This document shows positions 1 to 18,833 of a stretch of 64,000 nucleotides of DNA, one piece after another (positions within the stretch are counted from its first letter, which is position 1; the number at the start of each line of letters is the position of its first letter). The notes beneath the pieces were generated by a model. The model had not been told where the DNA came from, made no database searches, and saw only the letters and a program-made list of their open reading frames with translations. The position numbers and the translations under genes were made by a program. The stretch is from Hypomesus transpacificus (Eukaryota; Chordata; Actinopteri; Osmeriformes; Osmeridae). The stretch spans positions 9,782,743-9,846,742 of the forward strand of contig NC_061070.1 in NCBI RefSeq assembly GCF_021917145.1. The letters run 5' to 3'.

Positions 1-5079
<5,079 letters not shown>

Positions 5080-7199
5080 TGGCAGAGATGTGAGGATGAC
5101 GGGGCCTCACTGTGATGTTCTAACATTCACTTTTTGTTAAAATGTTTTTTTTTAGGTCTAATCACACTTTATGTACATGTTTATTCTGTTTAACGAATGC
5201 AGAAGTAAATCTTAGGAATGCCGTTGTTTCCGTTTGTTTATTATGTTATACTGGATGTCTCTTTCCTGTGACGCGCTGACGGTACTCATGGTGTACTAGC
5301 ATACCACTGCCTTTTCTGTGAATTGATATTAATAACTGAAGGAACTATGAAAAACAAAAGCGTGATTTGGTGGAATCCACTGCAAATTGATAACAGTACC
5401 AGAGAAATATTGAGTATTGGTTTAATATAACTCATTTTGTGCAGTAACAGCAAAAGGCAGTGGTTACAATATGAGGGTGGAACTGTGCCTCCTCCCTTGT
5501 CTACTGCCATTGATAGTCCAGGTTAAAACAAGATTTATTTTGACAAGAATAACAGAAGGCATTCATTTTCTTTTGCCCAATTGGACTGAGGACAAAACAA
5601 ATTAAGACTTTCTCCAGCATGTTCAGCTTGTATTTTAATACTGATGTATTTGCAACAGCCCACAGCTTCTTTCTGACCCCTGTTGCAGAGGCCCTGTGAC
5701 AAAACACATCCAGTCAACCTCTGGTGCATGACCATCAAGGTCTTCATCCCTTGGAAAAAGACATTTTAAAGTGACAAATAATAGTGGATTATAGCCTTTC
5801 TATCCTGCTCTTTAGATTGAGGATGTTGTCAAAGAAAGCAGTTCTATTGTCTCCATATCAGGTTCCTCCCACAGTGCTTCCTGGTTTGCAAATGTAAAGG
5901 ACACAGAAATATTCAGGCGTCATAATAAGGTGAGTGTTAGGCACGGGTCAGGACTAGAGGAAAGAGACATTTGGTAGCAGTTCAGTTGGCCTTAGATTTG
6001 GTTTCTGTTAGAAACAAACAAGGGCGTCAAGATAATTCTCATATTACAAGTAGCCATGAATTGTTCTATACAACCATGAGGAAACACACTGAAGCTGACT
6101 ACTGACCAGCTTTTGTGGACACCCAGCTAACAGTTCGGCCGTCTTGCATTTCCATACTGGTCTGACAAGTAAAAAATGCATTGCACACTTTAAGGCCACA
6201 TTTGGTCTAGATACAAACTCAAAAAGAGAAAACATTTGATCTTGATTTGTACGGCATTGCTAATTCCATTCTTTTCTCCACTTTAGTAAAACAAACTATT
6301 TGATTAGTCATTATGCAAGGAAACAACTAGCTGTCACATTTAAAGATCTTGAGCACTGACTGTTGCCCGTGAACTAGAGTATTTATAAAATCAGTGATGT
6401 TCGAGTGAAGAATTAGCAACTTCAATATAAACAAACATTCAGCTCTAAGTAAGCTAAAATAACTACAGAATGTGAGGAGTGACATCATGTAGTACACTAC
6501 ATGGAGTACACAATTTTGCAAGAAAACAATTGTACACAATTGTTTTTAGATCTTTGACCATAAGGTGATGTCCAATATTAAGTAGTTACTTAATATTGTA
6601 CAGTAGGTTTCCAAAAATTCAATCAACCATGAAATCGAATTTGCTTGTTACGTAAAGCAACCAATGATTTCGGTCTATGCTACAGTGTGACCTTAGAGTC
6701 TCATTAAACAACGTTTGCAGAATCATGCAGAGATTCTTTACATTTGAATTCATTTTGTCATTTATCCCAAGATAAAACGTCACTTCAAATATAGAATCAA
6801 ACTCCACCAGCCTATTTTTAAGCACATACAAACAACTAGCCTACATTACAGTGCAAACTATTTAACGAACCAACTCCTAACCATGACGACAGTAGATGGC
6901 TGGAATGCAAGCGGTAAGGGCTGCTTCTAGGATAATGTTACAGCCTTCTTCATTCACTAACATGAAGGTATTATTTTCTTATTAAATAAAGGGGTTATGA
7001 AAAACGAAAACATTCTAACAACGGTGTGTCACAACTTGAACTCCCACACCTGAAAAGTCAAATAAAAAAATAAATGAAAAAATGCATGTTAAGAAAATGT
7101 TATTAAAAATGCAAAGCCTTTAAAATATTTTTGGGCTGGTGAATTTCAGCCTGTGTCAGGATCATGGGTTTTGCTCTACTAGACAAACAGAAGAGCAGT
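5080..7199. other. Convergent NVL/DEGS1 3' flanks
   Basis: Non-coding, AT-rich stretch between the NVL stop and the DEGS1 stop. It must hold the NVL 3' UTR and the DEGS1 3' UTR. On the minus strand an AATAAA signal lies at 5534-5539 (TTTATT on plus), which would give DEGS1 a 3' UTR of about 1.7 kb; ATTAAA variants near 5419 and 5635 are alternatives. Only short, low-similarity reading frames are present. Confidence 0.5.
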
Positions 7200-10100
7200 T
7201 TACTCCAGCTTGACATCCCCTTTCAGGGCCCTCTTTACTCGAGAGTAAGGGCTGAGCTTGTCGTCCATAATGAAGTCATATAGGACCTTCACCCACGATG
7301 TGTAATGGGGCAGGTCGTCGTAGTATTCAGGGGCCATTTTCTTCACCTGTGTTACAAGTGGGGGTAAACAAACATGACTGTTATTCATGTTCAGCGTATT
7401 CCAAAACAACAATCTGTCATTTTCATTAATTAAATATAAATGTTTGTTTTGAGCAGTGACCTTACTGTAGCAAGCTAAAGAAGCCTTCCATCTAAAACAT
7501 GTCTTTAGAAAAGATTTAACCCTGTAAAACCCGGTTACAAAATTACAATGTCACTATTAGCTCTCCAATTACAATAGCAATATGCCAACCGTTTAAAAAT
7601 GCAACTCTTAGAACGTTTATGAAAAGATTTGTATTTCCTTTTTCTGAAATTGACATGTTTTAGTGTCTGCATGCTGGGTTTGGTCATGTGCTCTTAAACC
7701 CTGTAAGACCCCTGGTTGTAAAATTACGTCACTTTTCGCTCTTTAATTATTATTTTTTAAGACCACATTTATTCAATGGCTTTGTAAGGCAAGACCATAG
7801 GACCTATTGGTTCTGTAAATATGGTCTTTCAAAAAAAAAAAAAGTTCATTTCAGTCAATTTCAGAAAAAGGAAAATAAAAACTTTAATCTTTACGAGTTG
7901 CATTTTTAAATGGTTGGCATATTGCTGTTGTAATTCGATTATAAAAAGTTTATAACTTTTTAAGGTACGTTTTATTACAGGCGGATTGCATAATAGGCTG
8001 GCATGACTATACGAAAGTGCTATTAAAACACGATTATGTGAATAACAAGCTTTATATACCCCACAATGATCCGACTAGAAAAGTATTTGGCTACATATTG
8101 TTTACCTTTTGTGTTGACAGTCAGGTTAATAGTTACATTGTACTTAATCTAACTAGGCCTCGCCTCCACAACCCATAACATGAACATCCTAATGTCTTCT
8201 CCCCACCACCACCACCTGTTTACGTACCAGAGGAAGTCTGCGTCCTGGGATGCTGGGGAAGTCATGGTGCTCGTTGTGGTAGCCCACATTGAAGGTGAGC
8301 AGATTGAGGGAACCGTAATAAGAGTAGGTCTCGTGGCCCTTCAGGAACATGTAATGCTCAGCAATAAAATGACCTGATATGGGGTGCAGACCCATCCCCA
8401 GCAAAGAGCCGGCCAGCATGTAGACAACGGGTTTGGCTCCCCACAGCCAGTAGAGGGTGACATTGAAGGCCAGCTGAACAGCCAAGTTGGTCAGCTCCAA
8501 CCTGGTGATGGGTTTGGGGTTGATGCAGAGGGGACGGATGGCATAGAACAGAGGCTGGAGGATGATCCAGATGAACTTGCGGAAGCGTGTGCAGAAGAAC
8601 CAGCCTTCAAAGTTGGTAGGAATGTCCACGTCCACGCCGTCCCCTCCCAGGTACCGGTGGTGGTCGAGGTGGTAGCGCTTGAAGGAGGCCGAGTACGGCA
8701 GGCCGATGGGCAGGTTGGCAAACATGGCAAAGTAGCGGTTCCACATCGCCCGGTTGTTGCCAAACGCAGTGTTGTGAGAGATCTCGTGGATGGCTAGCGT
8801 CATGGAGTGATTGATGCAGCTGCCAAAGGCGTAAGTCCAGAACATAACCCATTTCCAGTCCAGGTCTTTAACCAGGTAGAATGCCAAAAACTGAATGCCC
8901 ACCATCATGCAGACAATCCACTTGAGTCTTGGGTCTGGCCCCATTAGAGTCTTGATTTCAGGATACTTTGCTGTTGAAAAACAAACAAGCAGGTTTGGTT
9001 GGTGTAGTCTGACATTTCTTCATTTCATCAAACATGAAAACATGTTTTAAGTAACAATAATGGTGTGCCTATTATGTTTAGACTAAGGTTGGGAAAATAA
9101 CATAATTTTTGAAAAATGTGTACACTTCATAGTCTACTATGCTATGCATGTAGTTAGGGTCCACAAACTGAAATAAAATAAGGAAATTAACAATATTTTA
9201 TTTGACCTACAATGTCACCAGGATGGGAATGATTCATTGGCATACTTCTACAGAATCAAACAATCTTTTGGTATCATTCATCATACCATATAAACATTTT
9301 AAGAATCATCCTTTGACCAGTATAGTACAGATGTCTTTGGCCTAATGCAATTCTAAGTAAATGATGACATGAGAAAGAAATTTCATTGGTTAAATATAGC
9401 TAACCAACTTGGTTTCTACAGTCTTGTTTGACATTTAGGGATGTCAGATTTCTACACATGGTCTAGGCAGTGCCAGCATATTTATTTACCTTGTAAATAT
9501 AAGGGAAATGATGTGGCTTTGGCAACAGTAAAAAAATAAAACACATACCACAATGCATATCAGCATTGTGGTAAGACAAACATTAGTTTGCAGTGATGCA
9601 GGCAAATAAGGCCTGCCTACAACTGAAATGCAGTATAAACTGTGGCAAAATTGCTACACACCCACCAGATGGTAGTACCTTTTATTGTTGTGTATTCATC
9701 AGTGGGATACAGAATGTAATCTAAAGCAAGTAATTTATCATCTTTTGAGCAAAGGCAAAACATGATCAGTTTGACATTTGACTTAAAAGTATTGAGATAA
9801 GGTTCAGTGAAAGCTTGGTATATGTCAAGTGTAGTTGACCTTGAATGTTGTATAACTAACGGGTGTGTGGATTGAACTGTGGGATTCCAGTAGACTACAC
9901 CGTTACTGTAACCTTATGAACCCCTTTATGACTAGGACAACCTTAATAACTTTAACAGTACTCAATGTTAAGTGACTGTTGGCTTTATTATCTTAAAGCC
10001 ATTTTACCATAACGTTCTGCGATGCTCTTTGACCAGTTGGTTTTACTGTGATAGGTGATAATACTTGCTGACATGGACAAGAAAGTCTGGTGATGAGAGG

Positions 10101-12179
10101 CAGGGTGACGGTGGTTCAGCAGACTACATACTATTCCCCTGCTTATCAGTTTGCTGACAGATGTCTGAGGCAATTATATGCAGTCTGCAATGTCTATTTA
10201 CCTTGCTTGCCCGGGCCACTTCTATGAACTGTATTTTCAGAGAGACCCCAGAAGGCTACTTAATATAAGAGAGAGCTTGGCATAACTAGGTAGGCTATAA
10301 TTGTATAATGTATTGGTATGCTATCCATCACTACTTACGAGAACCCTACCAGTAGTCATAGTCAGGTTTGCGCCTGAGAAAATGTATTTGAACTTGAACA
10401 TTTTATTCCTCAAAGTGTGCTTCAGGCCTACACAGAAAAAAACGGTCATGAAATGTAGGGTCAATAGCCTGCAGAGTAATAACTGTTTATATACTAGAAA
10501 CAAGTCACAGCAAAGTTCTTCCCCAAGTGAAAGACACATTGTTCTGCAAGGGGGCTGGTATGGTGGGTGAGGCCTGAGACATGTGATCTCAGTTAGCAGC
10601 AAGGGCCTACTAAGCTCTGAAACACAAAACAAGTTACCTACACTTAACATTAGGCCCAAAAAGTGGACTAAATACTTGTATCTATACGCAAGACCAGCAA
10701 AGTACCTTAATGTCTACAAACACAACTTTGCGCCAGCAGAGCATGTTGCCATTAATTATTAAGTTTGGGTAAGCTTCTGCTGTCAATGAGTTCTTTATAA
10801 TATCAGGCCCTTATTCTCTGTACAATGGCAGGACTCTCCATAGGACAATTAACTTAAGTACTTGTTATGTTAACGTTAGAAAAACTACATTAAGGTAACA
10901 AGAAGCACACATGCTAACCTATTGTTACTTTTAAATAAATGTATTTTGATTTGTAATTAAGATCTAAAGTGAAGTCATATGGGACTTAACTTAATGGGTT
11001 TCAGCTTTTTATATACACCAGACCTTTTGGCCGAGTACCAGAATGCTTCAAATATTTAAGATAGAGACAGGCTAGCTCCCTGAGCTTTGGACTTTTGGAC
11101 TTGGTAGCTTCAACGTTTTACATCGCACCGACTTAATGTTCATGTCATGTTACGTGCACTTCCCATTTGCAGCATCCAGATAACCGTTTCCCTAATTTCT
11201 CAGATTTAGCAAACTAATATATATTTTTTATCGGTAAATCGTGGAATTTTCTTTGGTCTACAGAGTATCTTCAAAGTTATTTGCTGCTTGATTTAAATTT
11301 GACTGTACATTACAACTGTTTGTCAGTCTCAATGAGACTCATCAACTAGTTAGTTAAACTATGTAGACATTACAATTAGGCTAGTACGACTGAATACCAC
11401 CCTCTCCGGTCCAAAGCTCGGCCTATACAATCGGTTTAGTTACTCGGTCTGTGGAAAGTCGTAGCGTAGGTGTTGAAGCTGTGGCTCAGTCTGAGATTGA
11501 ATGAAAGACCGTGCCATTGGCATTGCAGCAACTGATAATTCAGCTACAGACTGTAGCTGAATTATCAGTTGCTGCAATGTATTACATGTACAGTACTGTA
11601 GTTGGATAGCTAACGTTACCGCGTAAGCTAGTAGGTCGGTGGCTAACGGTTTCCCCATCACCGTAAAATACACACAGCTATTATATTTAGCTAGTTTACT
11701 GTTGTATGGGTCAAACAATTGCCTAGCTGTAACTACTTACTTTGCGGGGTTTTCAATAATATAGGTAGGCCAGCTAACCTGGTTTGTTCAAGTGTTCCAT
11801 TACAAATTGTTGGGAGTGTTCCATTACATTTGTTTTCTCAGAAGTTGTGTAAGCTAAGTACGACGCAATAAACTAGGTTGCTAGTCTAGCTGGGTTGATA
11901 CAAAAATCACTCGCTGATTAGCTTGCTGACTCATCCAGGACATATTCAATCATGTCCGGAATATAACAGTTCTTGGTTGGGAGAGTTAGCTAGGTGCTAA
12001 CGTTGTAAAAGATGAGCTAACGTTTTGTTGCACAGTGGATGCGGAGATAGCCATAGCTTCAGTAACGGAAACAAAAATGTTTGCCACACGGACTCACCCA
12101 ATATTTCTTTCCTCCTGTCGGCATGCGGCTGATCTGTATAAACCCATTCATAGTCCTCACGGGCGACGCGGTTCCCCAT
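7200..12179 (-). CDS. degs1: DEGS1, sphingolipid delta(4)-desaturase
   Basis: Endoplasmic-reticulum membrane enzyme that puts the 4,5-trans double bond into dihydroceramide to make ceramide. Coding exons: 12098-12179, 8228-8970, 7200-7346; phases agree and the total of 972 nt gives 323 aa, the usual vertebrate length. The start [19 protein letters not shown] matches the family, including Gly2, a myristoylation site in known DEGS1. The three iron-binding histidine boxes are intact: HEISH at 89-93, HLDHH at 128-132 and HNEHH near 259-263. Hydrophobic segments around residues 45-85 and in the C-terminal half fit a multi-pass protein. Intron 1 (8971-12097) is 3.1 kb and contains a perfect 59-bp palindrome; intron 2 (7347-8227) shows no feature beyond A-rich tracts. 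DEGS1 rather than DEGS2 is inferred from overall likeness and from the NVL and FBXO28 neighbours. Confidence 0.95.
11521..11579. repeat. Perfect 59-bp palindrome in DEGS1 intron 1
   Basis: Arms of 29 bp at 11521-11549 and 11551-11579 are exact reverse complements around a single central A at 11550. The flanking bases do not continue the symmetry. It lies about 520 bp downstream of DEGS1 coding exon 1. Confidence 0.95.
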
Positions 12180-15109
12180 GTCTTCTCTCCGTTATGAGAC
12201 GTGAAATGTCTCTGAAATTATATATCAAACGTTTTTCAAGAACATGCAACGAAACCTCGTTACCTAACGGGCTCCGGCTCTTCCTTAGAAAAAAACAAAC
12301 TATACCCTTCTGTCGGTGGAAGTAGTACCTTTCTCCGCCCACTTGGGCTTGCGCCTCCTTCTAAGGTCTTGCTTTGTAGTTGAAAATAGGAATTGTGTAC
12401 AATCACGAATTTATTCTTCAGAAAAAATTCAAACACAACTTAACCATTTTCGTAGCTGGAACACAAATCCCTCTTCGTAAATGTATTTAAAGGTAAATAA
12501 AATAGGTTGTCTGTCACCAAGTGCCCGTGTGGCCCCAAGTAAGTTGCGATGCATCTTGTTCTGAATGTTCATTGTGATGCAAAAGGAGTGTGTTCTCCAA
12601 CAAAATAACTGGAGCTATCCTTTAAAATTAGACTAAGGATTTAATCAGCTACATCCTTAATTGGCACTACTGGGAACTACTGGGATTAATATCCTTGTAG
12701 AAACAGACTGTAGAAATTGTCCAGTAGCCTATACTAGGCTATATCAGGATTTTTAGAAGACAATTATTTCTATGAATCCTCCTTATCCATAAAGCAGCAC
12801 ATCCCATGGGTTACTGATATTTTGTTGTTGTTTTCGATTGCTACCAATGGTGTTTGATCGATGAAAATATCTATATAGTAGCTTACTCGAACAATACGGA
12901 GAAATGTTTTTCGAGTGAAAAACAAACTTTTACCAACCTCAATTTGGATAAAACAATCTGCTAGTAAAATGCATGTAAATAAATGTTTGATGTTCTATTC
13001 CACGTTATATGACAAAATAAAACGACTAATTCTAACTCGTAAAAAAAACAGCTCTTATTTCTAGTGACCTGTAGACTAATTGGTCTACTTTATACGGTTA
13101 AATAAAACACATATTTGCCTATGTAAAACAGACTGTTACAAGGCACTAACCACTACTGTATGCAACTACCTGAACTGTGTCCCTAATCTACTTTCAGAAC
13201 CTTGCATTAGGCTACCACACACTTTGCATATCACTCTGATAAAGCTTCCAAGAGACGTATAAATATCAATACATTGTTTCAAACCAAAAACTAGTTAGAC
13301 ATTTTTGGTGAACATATTTTCTTGGTATTTTCATGTTGGTACCCGAATGTGATTAAATCATTTTTTGGGGGATGTTGTTGTAATACGCTTAAATTAATCA
13401 TACTAACATACTCACTGGTGTATGGATATGTTAACTTCTTTTAATTGGATTGATTTTTAACATTTGTAATGTAATAGTAATGTGTGCAACAAACCATACA
13501 GTTAGCCCCTAACAGGCTAATTTACAACATAAGATTTCTTTAAACATACATGAAATAATCCTGTCTACATTTGATGTACAAGAACTTAACGATACAGTCA
13601 TTTCTAGCCTGAGACGCAGTCTCAATTTAAGCCACTAGAAAACATATTCTTGCGTTTCCTACCCAAAGCGTTTCAAATACACGGTCCATCCACCCAATAG
13701 TGAACTGCATTTCCCTGTATGCCTCACAAAGGTTTCATGCTATGAGTGGTTAAGTTCATTTTTAACAAAAATAATTTCAAGCCACAATATGGGCTCACAA
13801 GCTAACCTCAGAAGGCGAGTGTGTGTGCAGAGAGCTTGACAATGGAAGGGTGCTCTTGTGCAAGATAAATGAAACAGCGCTTGTCTGTTGTCAAACGTAA
13901 TCACTTTTAACCCTTTCCAAATTCCTTGCCTAGAAAGCTTCATGAAATTGTAGGTGCTTTTAACTCTACTGTAGTTGCAAATCTGTTGTTTGGCAAACAT
14001 GAGTCTAGAGATACACCTTGTGTTGTATATAATATAGTTCTAGCCATTGTGTTTATGAAGACAGGATAACAAAGTAGATAAAAAGAAAGATGAGGAAGCT
14101 GTATCACATCTTTAAAACAATCTAACAGATAGAATCAATTATCTGTTCTCTATGTGTCTAGTCATTTCTAGCACCATTGGATAAAAGCTAGTCACAGGAA
14201 ATTAATTTTGATCTCTGTAGAAGCTGTGATACATGTTAAAACTGGGTACTCAATGTGAATCCCTTAAAAGGCCCTCCTTCTCTTCCAATAGTTACAGAGG
14301 CACAATATTTCTCCACTGACATGATCGGTAGAATAACTAAAATCACTTTCCTAAACCATTATAGCATAAAACCACATTTTATGCTATAATGCACCAAATG
14401 TAGGTAGCAAGGACTCCTTGGGTAGCAGGTGAGATCAATTTAATAATTCCATATGCAGTGTTGATTTAAATATATCCCATCCTATGAATACGCATGAAGA
14501 CTACAGCATACCACTAGAAATGGGTAGAAACCAGAAGGTTAAAGGCCATCCCACCTTGCAATAACCTTACAAAACAAAAAAAATATGACAGTTATTTTTA
14601 CTTTATAGGGGACCATGTATTGTAGACAGGACGTTTAATGTCAGAGCTAAATGTTTTGTTTTTTTAATAGTTTTACACGAGTAAGGTCCTTGAATTACTT
14701 TTACCTACGCCACAAAGACATGTCTTTGCCCTCTCTCCCTTCAAACTAGCAGTTAATGCCCTTTAAGGGAATCAATTTTATTTTATGAGCCAGTATTGAC
14801 CTTTAAGTGGCTAAGTACTCAGTCAAACTATGATTGTGATGAAGCCTAACCTGTCACCTAATGTGCAAATTTCAGAGCGGCTTTAGGGTCAGTGGTTAAA
14901 CTATGGAGAGCAACACAGTACCCAAATAAATACCATGGCAACATTTTGCCCCAAAACACACCCATTGTGTTTGGTTCCTCTATGAAGGAAGTCATCTTCA
15001 TAGTGGAAGTAGGGCATGGGGGCAATTAACACTAGAGCTACTCCTGACATAGAACTGACTTGCAGGGGGTGCAATTATCACATCTGAAAAACAAAACAAA
15101 AGCGCCTCC
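12180..15109. other. DEGS1 upstream and FBXO28 downstream flank
   Basis: About 2.9 kb of AT-rich non-coding DNA. The first few hundred bases above 12180 should hold the DEGS1 leader and promoter; no clear TATA box is visible. The top end holds the FBXO28 3' UTR, with a minus-strand AATAAA at 14777-14782 (about 330 nt after the stop). A hairpin lies at 14357-14391. No other gene is supported. Confidence 0.5.
14357..14391. repeat. Short perfect hairpin
   Basis: Two exact 15-bp inverted arms (14357-14371 and 14377-14391) around a 5-nt loop CCACA. It lies beyond the likely FBXO28 polyadenylation signal. Its role is unknown. Confidence 0.8.
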
Positions 15110-18100
15110 TTATTTCTTGCAGCGCAGGCGTTTTGACTGCCGTGGTAGGTCTGAACTCTTCCTGGTGCGTTTAAAGGGTGGGCTGCAGTCACCCTCCGCC
15201 GCCCCAGGCAAAACGCTGGTTGCTGTGGCCATGGCACCGGGTGTGGTTGCCGCAACTGCCGTGCCGGAAGAGGGAGATCCGGCGGAAGAGGAGGCCGATG
15301 TGGAGGCCACGGCCGGCCTGGACCCAGAGCTGGGCGTGACTCCTCCAACGGCGCTGTCCATCAGTTCCCTGAGCTTGTGTTCCAGCTCCGCCAGCCGGGC
15401 ATTCTGCTCTCCGATGACCTGCGTCTGTTCCAGCAACTTCTGTTCCTGGTCCTGCAGCTGTTTCTGCTGCTCCAGTTGCTTGACACGCACCTCCTGCATC
15501 TCCCTCCGCAGGGCCGTCATGGACGCCCCATTCACCTTCACCTGCTGCTGCACTTTGGTCATCTCTGAGCGCGATGGCGTGTTCTTGGCCAGCAGAGACA
15601 TGGTGGTCAGGGAGGTGGATGGGCCGGCCACTAGAAGGGCATGGGAGGAAGAGAGTGTGTGGTTTACCTTTCATGTACTATGGGAAACTTCGTAAAACAG
15701 AAAAGATCAAATGAGAAAATAATCTGTGCAAACACACTTTCCACAAATCCAAATTAAACCCCTTGTATAAAACAGCATCTGCTAAATGAACGTTTAAAAC
15801 ATGGCCATCTTTAGAGTTCATTGAGTTAGCAACCTGGGGCAGATCCAATGAGGCGCCCAGACAAGTCTGCCCCGGGGAGCCTCTTCTTCAGAATGGGGAC
15901 GATCTTCTCATCAAAGTACTCCATGGCCATCGAGGAGATGTCCCGCAGCTCTTGCAGGACTTCATGAGCCCGCTGGGGAGCACGTGTGGAGTTGACGTAG
16001 CGTAGCACGCGGTAAATCTCATCAATCACCTGAGGGGAGGGAGGGCACCCACACAGAGGTTAATCACATGGCAAGGACTTGCCAGTCAGGGAAAATGTGA
16101 TTGTTTTATTTAAAAAATATACTGTTTGGGGTTAGGTTTATTAACTACTGCAGTGTTAATCAAAACAAGGCAAGAAAACTCCTTTGTCGTGAGTCAAGTA
16201 TAAACATTATGGCTCATATTCATGATAGCGGTGAACTAGTAATAGATTTCTGGGGCAGGAGTGCCATCTAGTGGCAGAATAACTAAAACGCACACAAATA
16301 CACACAATTGGAGAATTTAAAAAAAGGACTCCCTTTCCACAAACAGCATACATCTTGTTTACACAGATTTCGTTTTAAATTCATTCTGTCCTGTAGGTCT
16401 ACATTAGAGGATAAACATAATGATGTATTCACCTTTCCAGGGATGAAGCAGCAAAGATTGGAGTCCACATATTTCATGAAGGTCATGTTGAGAAGGGACA
16501 GGCGTGTTTCAACAGCAGCTAGGATATCAGCGTGACGAGCCAATGAGTGGTTCCTTCGCTCTGATTCACGTCTACCAACCAAATAATAATCCCACTGAAC
16601 ATTTACACGCAGGCCAAACACATTCCAAATATTAATAAAAGTTTGCCCTTCCTTGTATACATATAAGGGCAAAACGTCATTGGCGCCATAGAAGTGCTAT
16701 TATGCAATGGTAGATATGTGCTTTGGTTTAGTTTGGCTTGCTCTCTCAGATCACAGACACGGGTCAGTTTTCAGTACACCATGTGAGTCACTGTATCCTT
16801 GCTCACCTGCTTCATATATACATGGGCTCGGTGCATTAGCGCCCTCTATATGCACTCATCAGTCCAGCTTTGACCAAGAAAAGACAGATCTACAGCCCAC
16901 GGGCATTAAGTAAGAGAATGAAAAATAATTGATAAAATTACAGTAAAGGTGAGTAAAATTACAGGCTGACTTGGGTGAGAATGATTTAAAATGCTGAGTG
17001 GCATGAGTTTAATGTTTGCACTGGTGTCAACACACCTTTCTACAATGCAGATCTTCCACTGTTCTGAGGTAACTATGAGAAAAGCACTTCCAATTGTACA
17101 GATGTTTTCAACTAATTTAGCCAAATAAATGTTCTACCCGATTGCATTTTGTTTTGTGTATGCTTACATAGGAACATCAATTATTATGGGATAACCACAA
17201 GTTTCCCATTCCACCTTGAGTGTAGTAGACACTAACCTAGGTAGCTGGGCTTTGACCTGCCTCTGGCACAAGCTGTGGTAGCGTTCCACCCTGAGGAAGC
17301 CTTGGTTCAGCATGCGCTGGTTGATCATGTCCATACGCTTGCATACCTGGCAAGAAATAGGGACAAACAAGTATGATTATGTGCATGTTTGCTGGCTTTA
17401 AGAATAATGCCTTACAAGCATGTAACTTTATTTAATTTTTTAATGTAAAAAGGACTATTAGGATGAAGGTCTGCATACGACAGGACCAGTAAACGTGCTA
17501 AACTATGAAATCACTAAAGTTACGATAAGTGTCGGGTGGCTGAATAAACAAAGATGAATGTACAACTAATGAAGATCATCTTGGCTCAGAAAGCTTCAGA
17601 TAAAGTTCACATTTAATGCTAGATCAGTAAATTGTGCAAATATTATGACCAGCTCCTTCACCTAGTTACTTTGCACGTGTTTGTTTCATTAATATTATAA
17701 GACTGATGTTTTGGAATTCAACTTGCCATCTATCCTTTGATTATTGATTCGCCAATAGTTTCTTCTTTTCCCTAGTTACATAGTTCTTGCTCAATATATG
17801 GGCCCTAGTTGTTGGTAGAGGGGTTTCCCTGCACGCAACCTGCGATGAGCTAACATTGGCTAGCTAACCAGCCAGCCTAGCACCTCCTGCGTTGTTGATT
17901 TAAAGGCCAATGCCAGAAAAAGGAGTAGCAACCATTGCAACCGTCATAATAGTTTGCATCAGTATAGTGAACTTGGACACCAAGACGTTATCATACACAT
18001 GCAAAATAAAACGAATGCATTGTTTTTCATTGCTTGACCTCAGCTCAATCAGATAGTGTTTGCTAGCTTAATAATTAGCGCTAGCTACTGCTGGTAGACT

Positions 18101-18333
18101 CCGCATAGGCAGCTGCAGTTTGTTTTGTTCTCTCTTACCAAGCGTAGTAGACTGATTTCGTCGTATGACAAGAAATTCAGAATGGTCTCAATAGCCACAA
18201 TAGGGAGTCCAAGTAGAGGATTGTTCTGATGCGGTTGATCGGGTGGGGGTGTAGACAACCTCGGAGAAACACAGTCGGAATCCAGGGACCCTACACCTCC
18301 CTCAACTCTCTCTACAACGGCCGCCATCTTCAT
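15110..18333 (-). CDS. fbxo28: FBXO28, F-box protein 28
   Basis: Substrate-recognition subunit of an SCF (SKP1-CUL1-F-box) ubiquitin ligase. Coding exons: 18139-18333, 17237-17346, 16433-16571, 15834-16029, 15110-15630; phases agree and the total is 386 aa against 368 in human. The F-box starts near residue 40 (LGLPIVAIETILNFLSYDEI) and runs into exon 2. Exons 3-4 carry the strongly conserved block around RHADILAAVETRLSLLN and VIDEIYRVLRYVNS. Exon 5 has a coiled coil at about residues 238-310 (KQLQDQEQKLLEQTQ), then a Ser/Ala-rich variable tail and a basic C-terminus ending RLRCKK that looks like a nuclear signal. The start could also be the next Met at 18327, which has a better Kozak context (AAGATGGCGG). 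The donor after exon 4 (GTTGCT) and that after exon 2 (GTTAGT) are non-consensus but required by phase. Confidence 0.95.
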
Positions 18334-18833
18334 CTAACCAGAGAATGGGAAGTGACGTAATGTGTTTTTTTTTGGGGGGGGGGGGCGTAATTCCTTTCCA
18401 TGATTGTAGTACTTCCAAAATGTACAATGACCACCCCTGTTATATGAACACATTTAGGAGTGGTCTGAAAAAATTATACTATAGATGAAGACAGCAAGGT
18501 TGTAAGTTTCAATGACACGCTTTAATTATTATCTGGAGCAGGTTCATCCAGATTTACGGCAGCAATCTCTGGCAACATAACTCAGGTAAATAATTTTTCA
18601 TGACTGTACTTGACAAATGATACAATTTGATACCAGACAAACAAATCTGAATAAAAAACACTACTGTACAAGTTCCATTTCAGCATTGAACGCATTCTCA
18701 CTATTCCACCAATTTAATTTGAGCAAATCCAACAGTTTGAATCACATTACATGACACTCTCCAGATTAACCCAATGTTCCATTCTTTTTCAGGAAATATG
18801 ATGAACATGCATTTGGTCCAACTGAATATGCTT

